NCBI GenBank assembly: GCA_013297745.1 | Contig: JAAFIM010000026.1 | Span: 1 to 44,894, forward strand | Origin: Chitinophagales bacterium | GTDB taxonomy: Bacteria > Bacteroidota > Bacteroidia > Chitinophagales > Saprospiraceae | Direction: 5' to 3' | Length of the DNA: 44,894 bases | In this document: positions 1 through 8,767 of the stretch, piece after piece | Layout of the letters: every line of letters begins with the position of its first letter | How positions within the stretch are numbered: the stretch's first letter is position 1 | Notes under the pieces: generated by a model | The model's input: only the letters and a program-made list of their open reading frames with translations | Databases searched by the model: none | Told to the model about the DNA's origin: nothing | Program-made: the position numbers and the translations under genes

Positions 1-62
1 TTAATCAATGGCGAACAAGCCACCCGACTACTTTTAATGCTCAAAATCTAAAATTTTTCTGA
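1..62 (+). other. possible 3' end of an upstream gene
   Basis: Two forward frames are open from the window edge. One ends with TAA at 49-51; the other ends with a TGA at 60-62 that overlaps the ATG of the next gene. Either could be the C-terminus of an upstream gene in the same operon. Too short to choose between them or to name a product. Confidence 0.25.
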
Positions 63-703
63 TGCGTATATTTATTAACGCGCTCGTTCTTTGTACGCTT
101 TTTGTAGGTTGTGCTATAGAAAGTATACAAATCACCTACACCAAACGCGCAAAATGCGATAAAAAATTAGCTAAAAGTTACGGTATTTTTACTACTTCTC
201 TATTAGGTGATGTTAAATTTACAGCATTGGAACTGTACACAGATAGTACTTTTATGTTTGCTGGCGATTTATCCCTACACACAACCAATCAAATATTTTG
301 TTCGCGAGGTCCTTACAAAAAAACTCAGGAATTTCTACAACTTTGGGAATTAAATAGAACAATCCACACTGTTGGTACTTTTCATCATTTTCCAGATTTA
401 TACTTATTTGCCCCTTTAGATGACGCTACCAACTCTCTCCATTTGTACAAAGATGAAAAAGAAAAGTATAAAATCACCCACGTTTATGATTCCAAAGCCC
501 GCAAACAGAGAGAAGGCTTTTTTAATACAAGGGCTGGTCAATTAGTAGATAGTGTTGCTTATGGACAAAACTACCTTTTAGAAAAAATAGCCTTCAAAAA
601 ATCTATTTTCAACTGCCAATGCCCCACTGAAAATTTGTTTCCGATTTATCAAAAACTATTTCCAGAAGATGCCAAAAAACGGCACGGACGGATGCCTAAA
701 TAA
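62..703 (+). CDS. small lipoprotein of unknown function
   Basis: A 213-residue protein with a short N-terminal hydrophobic signal and a lipobox LFVGC (Cys17), so it is probably a lipid-anchored envelope protein. No known domain is recognised. The mature part contains a conserved start (ESIQITYTKRAKCDKKLA), a middle ending in a DLYLFAPLD motif, and a basic C-terminal tail with an NCQCPTENLFPIYQ motif. The next gene downstream is a paralogue: the signal region and the last ~35 codons are almost identical at the DNA level while the middle differs, which points to recent duplication with gene conversion or exchange. The upstream gap shows no terminator, so it may be the second or later gene of an operon. 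Function unknown; tandem variable lipoproteins in Bacteroidota can be immunity proteins, but nothing here proves that. Confidence 0.8.
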   Translation: MRIFINALVLCTLFVGCAIESIQITYTKRAKCDKKLAKSYGIFTTSLLGDVKFTALELYTDSTFMFAGDLSLHTTNQIFCSRGPYKKTQEFLQLWELNRTIHTVGTFHHFPDLYLFAPLDDATNSLHLYKDEKEKYKITHVYDSKARKQREGFFNTRAGQLVDSVAYGQNYLLEKIAFKKSIFNCQCPTENLFPIYQKLFPEDAKKRHGRMPK

Positions 704-724
704 TTTATAACTTCAATTTTTCTA

Positions 725-1676
725 ATGCGAGTGCTTTTAATATCTTTTATTCTTTGTACGTTTTTTGTGGGTTGTGCTATAGAAAGTGTACAAATCACCT
801 ACACCAAACGCGCAAAATGTGATAAAAAATTAGCTGAAAGTTACGGTATTTTTACATACTCGTTATTAAAGAAACCCAAATGGACAGTTTTAGAATTATA
901 TAAAGATAGTACTTTTATGTTTGCTGGCGATTTAAGTAAGTAGACAAAAACAAAGTGAATAATCGCGCGGAGCGCGTAACTACACTAATCCGTTGAGTTT
1001 CTACACTGTTTGAAGTGAGACGGAGCGCAGCTTTAGCAAGCGGAGCGAACAAGTTTGTAGAAACAAGGCGTTTTTGGTACTTTTTGCGCCTGCAAAAAGT
1101 ACGAAGAAAAAGAAATTTTTAGGCGCAAGCCGTTAAGAAAATTTCCAAAACACAAGTTTTTACTGAAGCGTAAAAATTACTTCCATTTTGTTCAGTTACT
1201 TATCTATGTCTATGGGGAATGAACTATTTTGTCTAAAAGGTTTTTACCGAAAAGATACAAACGTGATAAAATTAAGAGAAACCTATAGGCAGGTTTCAAC
1301 AAATTTAACAAACACGCAACGTTATAATCAATTTGGAAAATTTGGGGCAAATTCTCAATTTAAAGGTTTTGATGCAATTTATCTATTTGCTCCTATTGAT
1401 ACCTTAGGGGTCTTAAATCTACAGATGGAAGGGAAAGACTACAAAATAACACAAGTATTAGATGCTACTTTCAAACAATTGGACTCTGGATATGTCAAAA
1501 CTACACTTGGCAATTTACCAATGACAACAACTTGGCAACAGGATTTTATGCTAAAGCCTGTAGCTTTAAAAAAATCTATATTCAACTGCCAGTGTCCCAC
1601 TGAAAATTTGTTTCCGATTTATCAAAAGCTATTTCCAGAAGATGCCAAAAAACGACACGGACGGATGCCTAAATAA
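725..1676 (+). pseudogene. paralogous lipoprotein gene split by a miniature element
   Basis: The reading frame starts 21 bp after the preceding lipoprotein gene, has the same signal and lipobox (FFVGC), and runs to a stop at 941-943 that lies inside an inserted repeat (935-1200). The coding sequence resumes after the insert at 1203 and runs to TAA at 1674-1676 with the family's NCQCPTENLFPIYQ tail. Removing 935-1200 plus one TA copy joins 70 codons to 157 codons plus stop in frame, giving a 227-residue protein that aligns with its 213-residue neighbour (AGDLS junction in both). A TTG-started frame from 1188 exists but begins inside the insert and would lack a signal peptide, so I read this as one disrupted gene. 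As it stands, only a 72-residue truncated lipoprotein would be made. Confidence 0.85.
935..1200 (+). mobile_element. MITE-like element, copy 1 (266 bp, TA target duplication)
   Basis: Starts AGTAAGTAGACAAAA and ends with TTTTGTTCAGTTACT; the reverse complement of the right end is AGTAACTGAACAAAA, so the termini are imperfect inverted repeats. It is flanked by TA at 933-934 and 1201-1202. The interior has three hairpins: CGCGC-GGA-GCGCG, a long-range pair GTTTCTACA / TGTAGAAAC, and GTACTTTTTGC-GCCT-GCAAAAAGTAC. It has no coding capacity. A copy with the same ends is at 16357-16640 and a relative with different ends at about 30312-30567. A TA duplication is typical of IS630/Tc1-like transposition, so a non-autonomous IS630-family derivative is the best guess. 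Confidence 0.82.
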
Positions 1677-1689
1677 TCCGTAAAAAAAT

Positions 1690-1727
1690 AAAAAAAGCCT
1701 TTCCCACAACGGAAAAGGCTCTTTTTA
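1690..1727. terminator. bidirectional intrinsic terminator
   Basis: Stem AGCCTTTCCC / GGAAAAGGCT with loop ACAAC, A-rich on the left and T-rich on the right, lying between the convergent lipoprotein and TonB-receptor genes. It can serve both strands. Confidence 0.8.
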
Positions 1728-1746
1728 TTAGGCTATATTTTCGGGG

Positions 1747-4380
1747 TTAAAATTCTACCCTAAAACGGAGATTCAGACGGCGCGAAGTGAGCGTATTGGG
1801 TATGCCATAGTTGACACCGTCAAAGGTTTTTATCCAATTATAAGAAGATTGGTTGGCGACTTGCATCAGATTAAACACTTCTATACTCAACCAAGCCGAG
1901 CGAAGATTCTTTTTGAGCAAAGATTTTTCCCCTGAACGGAACAAATCCTCATCATTTTCAAACCGTTTTTTGATATATTTTTGCTGATTCCATAAAACAA
2001 AAGAAAAACCTATATCTATGCGGTGATAAGGTAGATAACTGTATGTATTTCTAAACACCACATTATCGCGTGGGATACCAAAACTCATCCCAGAACCTAC
2101 TGTAAGGGCTACATTGACCTGTGCCCAAGTGGCATTGGGTAGATTATCCTGAAAAAACATAGAGAACAAAAACAGCTGATTGGTAGGTTTGGCTACATCG
2201 TCTACATCTTTTACCACAATTTGCCCCTCTTCAAAAGTTCGCAATTGGTGCTGCACGCTATCAAAACGCTCACGAGCGCGCATAAAGGACAAATTTATCC
2301 AAGACTCCAACCCTTTGACGAACTCGCCGTTCATACGAAAATCCCAACCTGCGATATAACCGCTCAAGTTATTGTTGCCATAGTAGCGCACACGCACATT
2401 TTCCACATCATAAGCCACCATATTAAACTGGTGTTTGTAATAGCCTTCGGTTATAAACTTAAATCTGCGTTTGAATGCCACAAAATCCCAAACCAAACCG
2501 GTCAAAACCTGCCAAGAACGCTGCGCTTTCACCTGCGTATTGACCCGTCCAGCCAAATCGCGCAATTCTCTATAAAAAGGGGGTTGATTATAACCGCCGA
2601 TACACAACTTAAAGGTCAAATCTTTTGTCTTTTTGGTGCTATCAGCCAAAGGATTGCTATATTTTTGCGGGGTATAAAACAACTGCATACGAGGGCTAAT
2701 CACCAACTCGCCGTTTAAACTGGAATAATTGCCCCGAACGCCGCCTATAATTTCTAATTGATGAACAGGATTGATATACTTCCAACTGTGTTGCACAAAA
2801 CCCTGCAAGCGGTGGGTATTAAGACTTATTTTGGTGCGTACATAATCGGGTATAAATAAAGCTGTAGTATCAAAAGGCACGGTATAATATAAAGAATCAT
2901 TGCGCGTCCATTCCTTGAGGTCGTCGGTAATCTGCTCATTTTTGTAAGATGCTCCCCATTGGGTAAGGTTATAAAATTCCTTTTTTCGCGCATCTTTGTA
3001 CACGTTATAGTTAAAAACGCCCCTATATTCGGCTGTAGCCACGCTCATTGTGAGGAAATTGCGCGCGAATAAGTGGGTTATTCCATAGCCTAAGGTAGCG
3101 GCTGGTTCGCCAAAATTTTCAGAACCCAAATTGCTCTCTTTTATGGTGAGATAATACTCTGCTATTCTATCAATCCGCTCGTTTTCCAAACTCTGATAAT
3201 AAGATAGAAAAAAACGGTGCTTATTCGCTTGGCTGGTTTTGCTGCTATCGCGGCGGATTTTTTGTCGGCTGCTGTCGCCAGATATGCTAAAAGAAGCGGC
3301 TATCATCCCCGTTTTGAAATCGTCCTTCTCCATACCCTGAAAACGCGAGTATAAATTAAGCACATAATTAAATAGTCCAGTGTCATTGCTGCCATCTTCG
3401 GGCACCAAAGAAAAAGAAGACAAATTATAATTGCCCAACAACTCTAACTGCATTCTTTTGTTAATATCAAAAATGATATTGGACTGAATATCTACAAAAT
3501 TGGGCACATATTCGCCCCGTATAGCTTGAGAATTGAGTAGATATTGGGTTGTTTTGTACCTTGCGCCCAAGGTTGCGCTGACGCGACGATGCAAACTCAA
3601 CCGTTTGTTGCCCCCCACATAGGCCTGTGCGCCCAGCAGCGAAGCGCCAAAAGAAGATTCAAACTTGCGATTGGGGCGGCGATATTTAACATCCAACACA
3701 GAAGACATTTTGTCCCCATATTGGGCTTTGAACCCGCCATTGGAGAACAGCAAATTATCCAACATATCGGGATTGGGAAAAGTCAACCCCTCCTGCTGCG
3801 AAGCGCGGATAAGCAAAGGGCGATAGATTTCAAACCCGTTGACATAGATTAAATTTTCGTCGTAATTGCCCCCGCGCACAGAGTATTGGGAGGTCAATTC
3901 GCCCCCTGTGCCAGCAGAAACCCCAGAAGCCATAAATTGGAGCATAGATTCCAGATTGCCCGTAGTATTGGCTAAAGTTTGAAAATCCTCGCGGCTGATA
4001 ACTTGTGCATCCCGTTCGCGGTTGCCTTCTACCACGATTTCAAACTCTTGAGTTTCGGATAATACGATATCAGGAATTTTATACACTTCGTTGGCTTCCA
4101 ACTCTAAAACGGCGGTGGTTCTTGATTTATACCCAATAAAAGAAAATCTAAGTTGAAATCTGGTATTGGAAGGCACACTTATTTTGAAAGTACCATCCAC
4201 TTCTGCACCTACCCCATCGCGTTCTTTACCCTCTATGAGCAAAATAACGTTGGCAAATGAAAGCCCTTCGTCCAACTCATCTTTAACCGTACCCTTGACA
4301 ATGGCTAAATTTTGAGCTACAAGAGGACTTATACAAAAGATTAAACAAATATAAATTAGCAAATCAGATAATTTTAACAT
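1747..4380 (-). CDS. TonB-dependent outer-membrane receptor with carboxypeptidase-regulatory-like domain
   Basis: An 877-residue outer-membrane receptor. A signal peptide ends near residue 23 (PLVAQ). Residues ~28-110 form a CarboxypepD_reg-like beta-sandwich (VKGTVKDELDEGLSFANV, FIGYKS). The plug domain follows, with the typical TSQYSVRGGNYDENLIYVNG segment around residues 165-182, and then a long beta-barrel ending in aromatic LRFRVEF, as expected for BAM-inserted barrels. Proteins of this type take up a bound ligand with energy from TonB. The ligand cannot be told; no SusD partner lies beside it, so a glycan-uptake PUL is unlikely. It stands alone between terminator-bearing gaps. The ATG at 4380 fits directly in front of the signal peptide, with a -7 box about 45 bp upstream. 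Confidence 0.92.
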   Translation of the reverse strand: MLKLSDLLIYICLIFCISPLVAQNLAIVKGTVKDELDEGLSFANVILLIEGKERDGVGAEVDGTFKISVPSNTRFQLRFSFIGYKSRTTAVLELEANEVYKIPDIVLSETQEFEIVVEGNRERDAQVISREDFQTLANTTGNLESMLQFMASGVSAGTGGELTSQYSVRGGNYDENLIYVNGFEIYRPLLIRASQQEGLTFPNPDMLDNLLFSNGGFKAQYGDKMSSVLDVKYRRPNRKFESSFGASLLGAQAYVGGNKRLSLHRRVSATLGARYKTTQYLLNSQAIRGEYVPNFVDIQSNIIFDINKRMQLELLGNYNLSSFSLVPEDGSNDTGLFNYVLNLYSRFQGMEKDDFKTGMIAASFSISGDSSRQKIRRDSSKTSQANKHRFFLSYYQSLENERIDRIAEYYLTIKESNLGSENFGEPAATLGYGITHLFARNFLTMSVATAEYRGVFNYNVYKDARKKEFYNLTQWGASYKNEQITDDLKEWTRNDSLYYTVPFDTTALFIPDYVRTKISLNTHRLQGFVQHSWKYINPVHQLEIIGGVRGNYSSLNGELVISPRMQLFYTPQKYSNPLADSTKKTKDLTFKLCIGGYNQPPFYRELRDLAGRVNTQVKAQRSWQVLTGLVWDFVAFKRRFKFITEGYYKHQFNMVAYDVENVRVRYYGNNNLSGYIAGWDFRMNGEFVKGLESWINLSFMRARERFDSVQHQLRTFEEGQIVVKDVDDVAKPTNQLFLFSMFFQDNLPNATWAQVNVALTVGSGMSFGIPRDNVVFRNTYSYLPYHRIDIGFSFVLWNQQKYIKKRFENDEDLFRSGEKSLLKKNLRSAWLSIEVFNLMQVANQSSYNWIKTFDGVNYGIPNTLTSRRLNLRFRVEF

Positions 4381-4421
4381 TATTTTTTATTTTTTGATAG
4401 CAACAACGAATAAAAGCGGCG

Positions 4422-4429
4422 CAAAGATA
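4422..4429 (-). promoter_or_regulatory. Bacteroidota-type -7 box for the TonB receptor
   Basis: Reads TATCTTTG on the minus strand, matching TAnnTTTG, 42 bp before the start codon. No convincing -33 TTTG box is seen in the AT-rich sequence upstream. Confidence 0.5.
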
Positions 4430-4599
4430 GTTTTTTTATTTTTTTTTAGCTTTTTTATCCCATAAACTTAGTTTTAAAGCCAATTTTTTTCAAAACATTT
4501 GCACAACTTAAAAATAAAGCCTATATTGCGCCCGAAAAATAAACATATTGAATATTTTGTTATACTCCGATTTAAAAACAACTAAAAACAAACCAAATT

Positions 4600-5391
4600 A
4601 TGCGTATTAGTTCAAAAATTGGCCGTCGCCCTGAAGACTTAGGCAATTTGAAATTTCAGGCCATGCGCGGCATCACCAAACGCGCACTGAAAAAATTCGA
4701 AAGATTGTCCAGCAAAGAAAAACCTATGCAAGTCATGGTTAATGCAGAATATGATTATCCTGACAAGAAAGCTATGTGTTTGATTATTTTTGGGAGATGG
4801 AATGCAGCTTGGAAAAATTTTGCCCGCAATGAAGTGGCAAAATCGGATTTAGGTGCCATTGGCCGAGCTTACTATGCGGGCGTAGGTGAAGATGGCAAGA
4901 AAACTATTCAAATAGATTTAGCCAAAGGCAAGGCGAAAAACAAAAGTAGCAAAATTTTACGCACACTCAAAAAGCTAATCCCTACCACTATGTACAAAAT
5001 CCAGTTTGGGCTAATGGACGAAATATCCCTAAGCAACTTGGAAGCGCAAGCTGAAAGTGAGCCTGAGGATATTGACTTGGAAGACGAAGATGAAGCAGAC
5101 GAAGTGGAAGATACTGGCAGGGTAGAATTAGATGCCAAATTGGATGCTGGCAAATTGTTGGAAAACAACCTCCGCGAACTATCAGGTATGGTTGCTCCTT
5201 TCAAAAAACAAATCCAAAATAATGAGCAACACGACGAAGTAGAGGTCGAAAATATGATAGAGTTTTGTGAACAATGCTTGGAAATGTACGATGAAGCGGA
5301 TAAAACGGTGCAAAAGAACTTTGAAACAAAAATTAAACAAGTCAAACAAATCCGTGACTTTGCCACCAATTTATTAAAAACGAAAAAATAA
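4600..5391 (+). CDS. unknown cytoplasmic protein with acidic linker
   Basis: A 263-residue protein with no signal peptide or membrane segment. I do not recognise a family. Residues 1-130 look like a mixed alpha/beta domain with many basic residues (ISSKIGRRPEDLGNL, IIFGRWNAAWKNFARNE, a Lys-rich stretch KGKAKNKSSKILRTLKK). Residues ~150-175 are an acidic Glu/Asp linker (PEDIDLEDEDEADEVED). Residues ~180-263 are predicted helical, ending in Lys-rich TNLLKTKK. It is a single-gene unit with a strong terminator right after it. The order basic domain, acidic linker, helical tail could suit a nucleic-acid or protein-complex binder, but that is only a guess from composition. Confidence 0.75.
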   Translation: MRISSKIGRRPEDLGNLKFQAMRGITKRALKKFERLSSKEKPMQVMVNAEYDYPDKKAMCLIIFGRWNAAWKNFARNEVAKSDLGAIGRAYYAGVGEDGKKTIQIDLAKGKAKNKSSKILRTLKKLIPTTMYKIQFGLMDEISLSNLEAQAESEPEDIDLEDEDEADEVEDTGRVELDAKLDAGKLLENNLRELSGMVAPFKKQIQNNEQHDEVEVENMIEFCEQCLEMYDEADKTVQKNFETKIKQVKQIRDFATNLLKTKK

Positions 5392-5417
5392 ATATCCCAT
5401 AATATTGGGGTTTGGCA

Positions 5418-5459
5418 TAAAAAAAGCTATTGCAATTCAGATTGCAATAGCTTTTTTTT
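5418..5459. terminator. bidirectional intrinsic terminator
   Basis: A perfect stem AGCTATTGCAAT / ATTGCAATAGCT with loop TCAG and flanking A7 and T8 tracts, between the convergent genes ending at 5391 and 5505. It can terminate both. Confidence 0.9.
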
Positions 5460-5504
5460 ATGTGTTTTGTAGCCAAAAATTCTTTTTTATAAAAACAAAA
5501 CCAT

Positions 5505-6293
5505 CTAACGACGGCGCAAGGTTTCCGCATCTATGCTCAAATTGGATAACAACACGCTGCGTTCTTTCATCTTGTTTTTGGGCAAGGATTTTAAGGCTTC
5601 AATTTGTACAAATTCAACCACTGTGACAAAATCGGGTATTATAGCCAAATCAAACTCATCATTTGCATAAGTTGCTTGATAGACAATATCATTTTTAGCG
5701 TTTTTCATCACAAGTTGATAACGGACAATATCGTGTTTGGCTGGTATCGGCAGCAGCCCCTTTTGATTGTTGTATATACTTTTCAACTTGATTTTTTGCC
5801 AAAAAGCCCGCCCATAAGTTTGGATAGCAAAAGGTTGTAAATAAACCCGCTCGCTATTGCGCAAGCGTCCCAATATCTGCGTATATTCTACCAACAACAA
5901 CGAATCTGTAGAACGAGCACCCAAGCTAGGCAACTGTTCTATTTTAAATTCTGGGTCTATTTTTTCCCAAAATCGCGGGGGCTGGTCTTTGTACAAAGTA
6001 ATCAATCTAATATCATAACTTATCTGCGTTTTGGGCAATTGTTTTAGGTTGTTGAGCGCTGTGCTATCTGGATAAAGTTCAGCAATATGCAGTTTTTGCC
6101 TTATCTTAGGTTCTTTTTTTGCCCTATCATTGCCACCGAGAGGCGCCAAAAATCGAGTGTTGGCTCTAATTAGGCTGTCTTCTTCCACTTTTTTGCGCAC
6201 GGTGATGGTATGCACGTGTTGCGACATAGCAGAAAAAGGATTTATACCAAACAAACAAACCGATAAAAAAAATTTAGAAATGTGTTTTTTCAT
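5505..6293 (-). CDS. secreted protein of unknown function
   Basis: A 262-residue protein that starts at ATG 6293 (MKKHISKF); a TTG two codons upstream is less likely. A hydrophobic signal (FFLSVCLFGINPFSAMSQ) suggests Sec export with cleavage near residue 24. The mature part has no Cys pairs, no membrane helix and no family I recognise; it contains a QPPRFWEKIDPEF motif and several beta-strand-like stretches (VYLQPFAIQTYGRAFW, YQLVMKNAKNDIVYQ) and ends with the basic residues ETLRRR. It sits downstream of prfB on the same strand, with a ~70-bp AT-rich gap between, so independent transcription is possible. Confidence 0.75.
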   Translation of the reverse strand: MKKHISKFFLSVCLFGINPFSAMSQHVHTITVRKKVEEDSLIRANTRFLAPLGGNDRAKKEPKIRQKLHIAELYPDSTALNNLKQLPKTQISYDIRLITLYKDQPPRFWEKIDPEFKIEQLPSLGARSTDSLLLVEYTQILGRLRNSERVYLQPFAIQTYGRAFWQKIKLKSIYNNQKGLLPIPAKHDIVRYQLVMKNAKNDIVYQATYANDEFDLAIIPDFVTVVEFVQIEALKSLPKNKMKERSVLLSNLSIDAETLRRR

Positions 6294-6375
6294 AAGCAAT
6301 AATTTTTTTTAAGATTAGGCAATTATATTTTATTTATGCACAACAAAAACAAATAGCAGCAAATCAGCTAAAACA

Positions 6376-7459
6376 TTAGTTATTAGATAACAAAGTAGCT
6401 TTCAAAAAATCATCAATATCGCCATCCAACACCTTTTTGATGTTGGAAGTTTCGTGCTGGCTACGATGGTCTTTTATCCTACGGTCGTCCAACACATAAC
6501 TGCGGATATGATTTCCCCATTCAATTTCAGTTTTAGTAGCTTCTATAGCCGCCTTAACTTGGTTGCGTTGAGCAATTTCCAACTGATATAATTCAGATTT
6601 CAACAATTTAATCGCTGTTTCTTTGTTTTGGTGTTGAGAGCGTTCCTGCTGGCACTCTACCACTATACCTGTAGGTCTATGGGTAAGCCTTACCGCAGAT
6701 TCGGTGCGATTGACGTGTTGTCCGCCTGCACCGCTTGCGCGAAAAGTATCCCAATCTATATCAGCCATATTGAGTTCTACCACTATGCTATCATCCACCA
6801 AAGGTTGGACAAAAACGGCAGCAAAAGTAGTCTGCCTTTTATTTTTAGCATTAAAAGGGCTGGGGCGTATAAGCCGATGCACTCCATTTTCGCCTTTGAG
6901 CCAACCATAAGTAAAAGCAGCATCTATTTGCAAAGTTACTGTTTTTATCCCAACCTGTTCGCCACTTTGTCGGCTAATTTCTTGCACCATATAACGGTGA
7001 GACTCCGCCCACATCACATACATTCTACACAGCATTTCAGCCCAATCACAACTCTCTGTTCCCCCTGAGCCAGCCGTAATTTTGAGCAGACAACCCAAAG
7101 CATCTTGAGGTTCGGCAAATGATTTTTGCAGCTCCAAATCAGCAATCTGTGTTTCCGTTTGCTTCAATTGAATCTCTACCTCTTCGGCAGATACTTCATT
7201 TTGCGAATAAAATTCTAACAACACAGACAAGTCCCCTGTATTTTGTACAATAAGCGCAAAATTTTCTGTATTTTTTTCCAAATCGGCGATTTTTTTGAGT
7301 TGAATTTGAGCCTGTTCAGGTTTAGACCAAAAATCAGGGTCTAAACTTGCCTTTTTGAGCTCTTGGAGTTGTATAATTTGATTGTCAACGTCAAAGACAC
7401 CTCCCCAAAACTTGCACGCGAGCAGACAAGTTTTTGAATTGTTCGAAATAAGAAGTCAT
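6376..7459 (-). CDS. prfB: peptide chain release factor 2 (programmed +1 frameshift)
   Basis: RF2 ends translation at UGA and UAA by hydrolysing peptidyl-tRNA on the ribosome. The protein has the SPF stop-codon tripeptide (HRLIRPSPFN) and the catalytic GGQ loop (SGAGGQHVNRTESAVRL), followed by the usual helical tail. The in-frame ATG nearest the body of the gene (7281) would miss the normal N-terminus. The true start is ATG 7459: 22 codons run to CTT-TGA at 7396-7391, and a +1 shift over CTT T GAC continues in the main frame (DVDNQIIQLQELKKASLDPDFW), giving 360 residues, the normal RF2 length. The frameshift makes synthesis self-regulating: low RF2 causes stalling at UGA and favours the shift. 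Confidence 0.96.
7390..7406 (-). promoter_or_regulatory. prfB: prfB programmed frameshift signal
   Basis: On the minus strand the site reads GGGGAGG-TGT-CTT-TGA-C: a Shine-Dalgarno-like purine run 3 nt before the CUU slip codon, then the in-frame UGA and a C in the poor-termination context. It is the same arrangement as the classical E. coli RF2 site. Confidence 0.95.
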
Positions 7460-7523
7460 TTAAAATAATATTTTTGAAAAAATAAAAAATACGCTAAAAA
7501 AAATATAAGGTGAAAAAATATGC

Positions 7524-7531
7524 TAACTTTG
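7524..7531 (+). promoter_or_regulatory. -7 box upstream of the OmpA-like gene
   Basis: TAACTTTG matches TAnnTTTG, 67 bp before the ATG at 7599. It may drive the 7.6-15.3 kb row of envelope genes or just the first. Confidence 0.5.
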
Positions 7532-7598
7532 CAGCGTTTTTGGATAATTTCAACCATCAAACTATTTAATTATCTCTAATTTCCCAACCTACAAATCT

Positions 7599-8657
7599 AT
7601 GCAGCACGTTATAAAATGGGTATTGGTCTCGCTACTGCTACTAACCCACATACTAGCAAGCAACGCCCAAAAGAAGCATAAAATTTTATTGTCAGAATCT
7701 ATTTTTTTTGAATCAGGAAGTTCCAAAGTACAAGACAAGTATAAATTCCCCCTCCAGCAAGCGGTTGATTTATTAAAAAGTAACGCTCAAGCCAGCCTTT
7801 GGTTACATGCCCATACAGATTCGGTGGGTACAGAAAAAGATAATGAGCTATTGTCCTACCAACGCGCCTTAGCCGTAGAAGGTATTTTATCCCAATCTGG
7901 AATAGATACCAGCCTATTGGATATAAAAAGCTATGGCGAGTATAGCCCTTTGGCAGACGATGGCAGCGAAAAAGGAAGGGCTGAAAATAGGCGTGTGATG
8001 ATATATGTGGTGATACCTTTCAATGAAGCCGATTTTTACCCCCAAGCTACCCTAAAAGGTAAAATTGTAGATGCCCAAACACAAATGCCTGTGTCCGCTA
8101 TGATAGTCTTATCCTATCTGGGAGGCAAAGATACGATATTTAGCAATGAAAAAGGTGAATACGAGCAAATTTTTAACAAAATAACCAATGTTGAGGCAAG
8201 AGTTTATGCTAAAAATTATTTTTTTGTATCCAAAGTGGGCGTTTTAAAAGATAAAGAGGTTTATTTTTTAAATTTTGGGTTAGAAAAAGCTTCTATTGGT
8301 GGGAAAATGCTATTTCACGACTTGTACTTTGAAGGTGGCACCGCCCAATTACTGCCAAGTTCGGCAGCAGCTATAGAATCCATACTTACATTTATGCGTT
8401 TGAATGATGATTTTAGGGTAGAAATTGGCGGGCACATCAACCGCCCCAACTCCCCCGCTGTAGAAGAAAGCAGCAGTTCATTCCAATTATCACTCAATCG
8501 CGCCCGTGCTGTTTATGATTATTTGATAAAAAACGGCATAGCAGCAGAGCGGCTAACTTTTAAAGGGTATGGCAATTGGCAAATGATACATCCCAACGCC
8601 AAAACCTTATTGGAAGAACAAATCAATAGACGAGTGGAACTAAAAATAATAGAATAA
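7599..8657 (+). CDS. secreted protein with two OmpA-like domains
   Basis: A 352-residue protein with an N-terminal signal (VSLLLLTHILASNAQ). Two OmpA/MotB-type peptidoglycan-binding domains flank a small carboxypeptidase-regulatory-like beta domain. Domain 1 (~28-140) has FFESGSSKVQ, HAHTDSVGTEKDNELLSYQRA and a GRAENRRVMI end; the regulatory-like domain (~150-215) begins LKGKIVDAQTQMPVSAMI; domain 2 (~230-352) has LYFEGGTAQLLPSS, LSLNRARAVYDYLIKNGI and EQINRRVELKI. In domain 2 the usual HTD is replaced by HINR, so its peptidoglycan contact may be altered. The likely place is the periplasm, on the outer-membrane side. The gene starts a same-strand row with the subtilisin and CHAT proteins, but 110-bp gaps make a single operon uncertain. 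Confidence 0.88.
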   Translation: MQHVIKWVLVSLLLLTHILASNAQKKHKILLSESIFFESGSSKVQDKYKFPLQQAVDLLKSNAQASLWLHAHTDSVGTEKDNELLSYQRALAVEGILSQSGIDTSLLDIKSYGEYSPLADDGSEKGRAENRRVMIYVVIPFNEADFYPQATLKGKIVDAQTQMPVSAMIVLSYLGGKDTIFSNEKGEYEQIFNKITNVEARVYAKNYFFVSKVGVLKDKEVYFLNFGLEKASIGGKMLFHDLYFEGGTAQLLPSSAAAIESILTFMRLNDDFRVEIGGHINRPNSPAVEESSSSFQLSLNRARAVYDYLIKNGIAAERLTFKGYGNWQMIHPNAKTLLEEQINRRVELKIIE

Positions 8658-8767
8658 CGTTAAAAAATCGTTAAAAATTAGGCTTTGTTTAAAAAAACAC
8701 AAACACTAACGGTAATACTTTAAACATTTTAATCATAAAGAACTCAAACACAACAAACATTTTCCCT

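Noticed and set aside
1188-1676. Independent 162-residue gene starting at TTG 1188
   Set aside because: The start lies inside the inserted repeat and the protein would lack the signal peptide; it is the 3' part of the interrupted lipoprotein gene.
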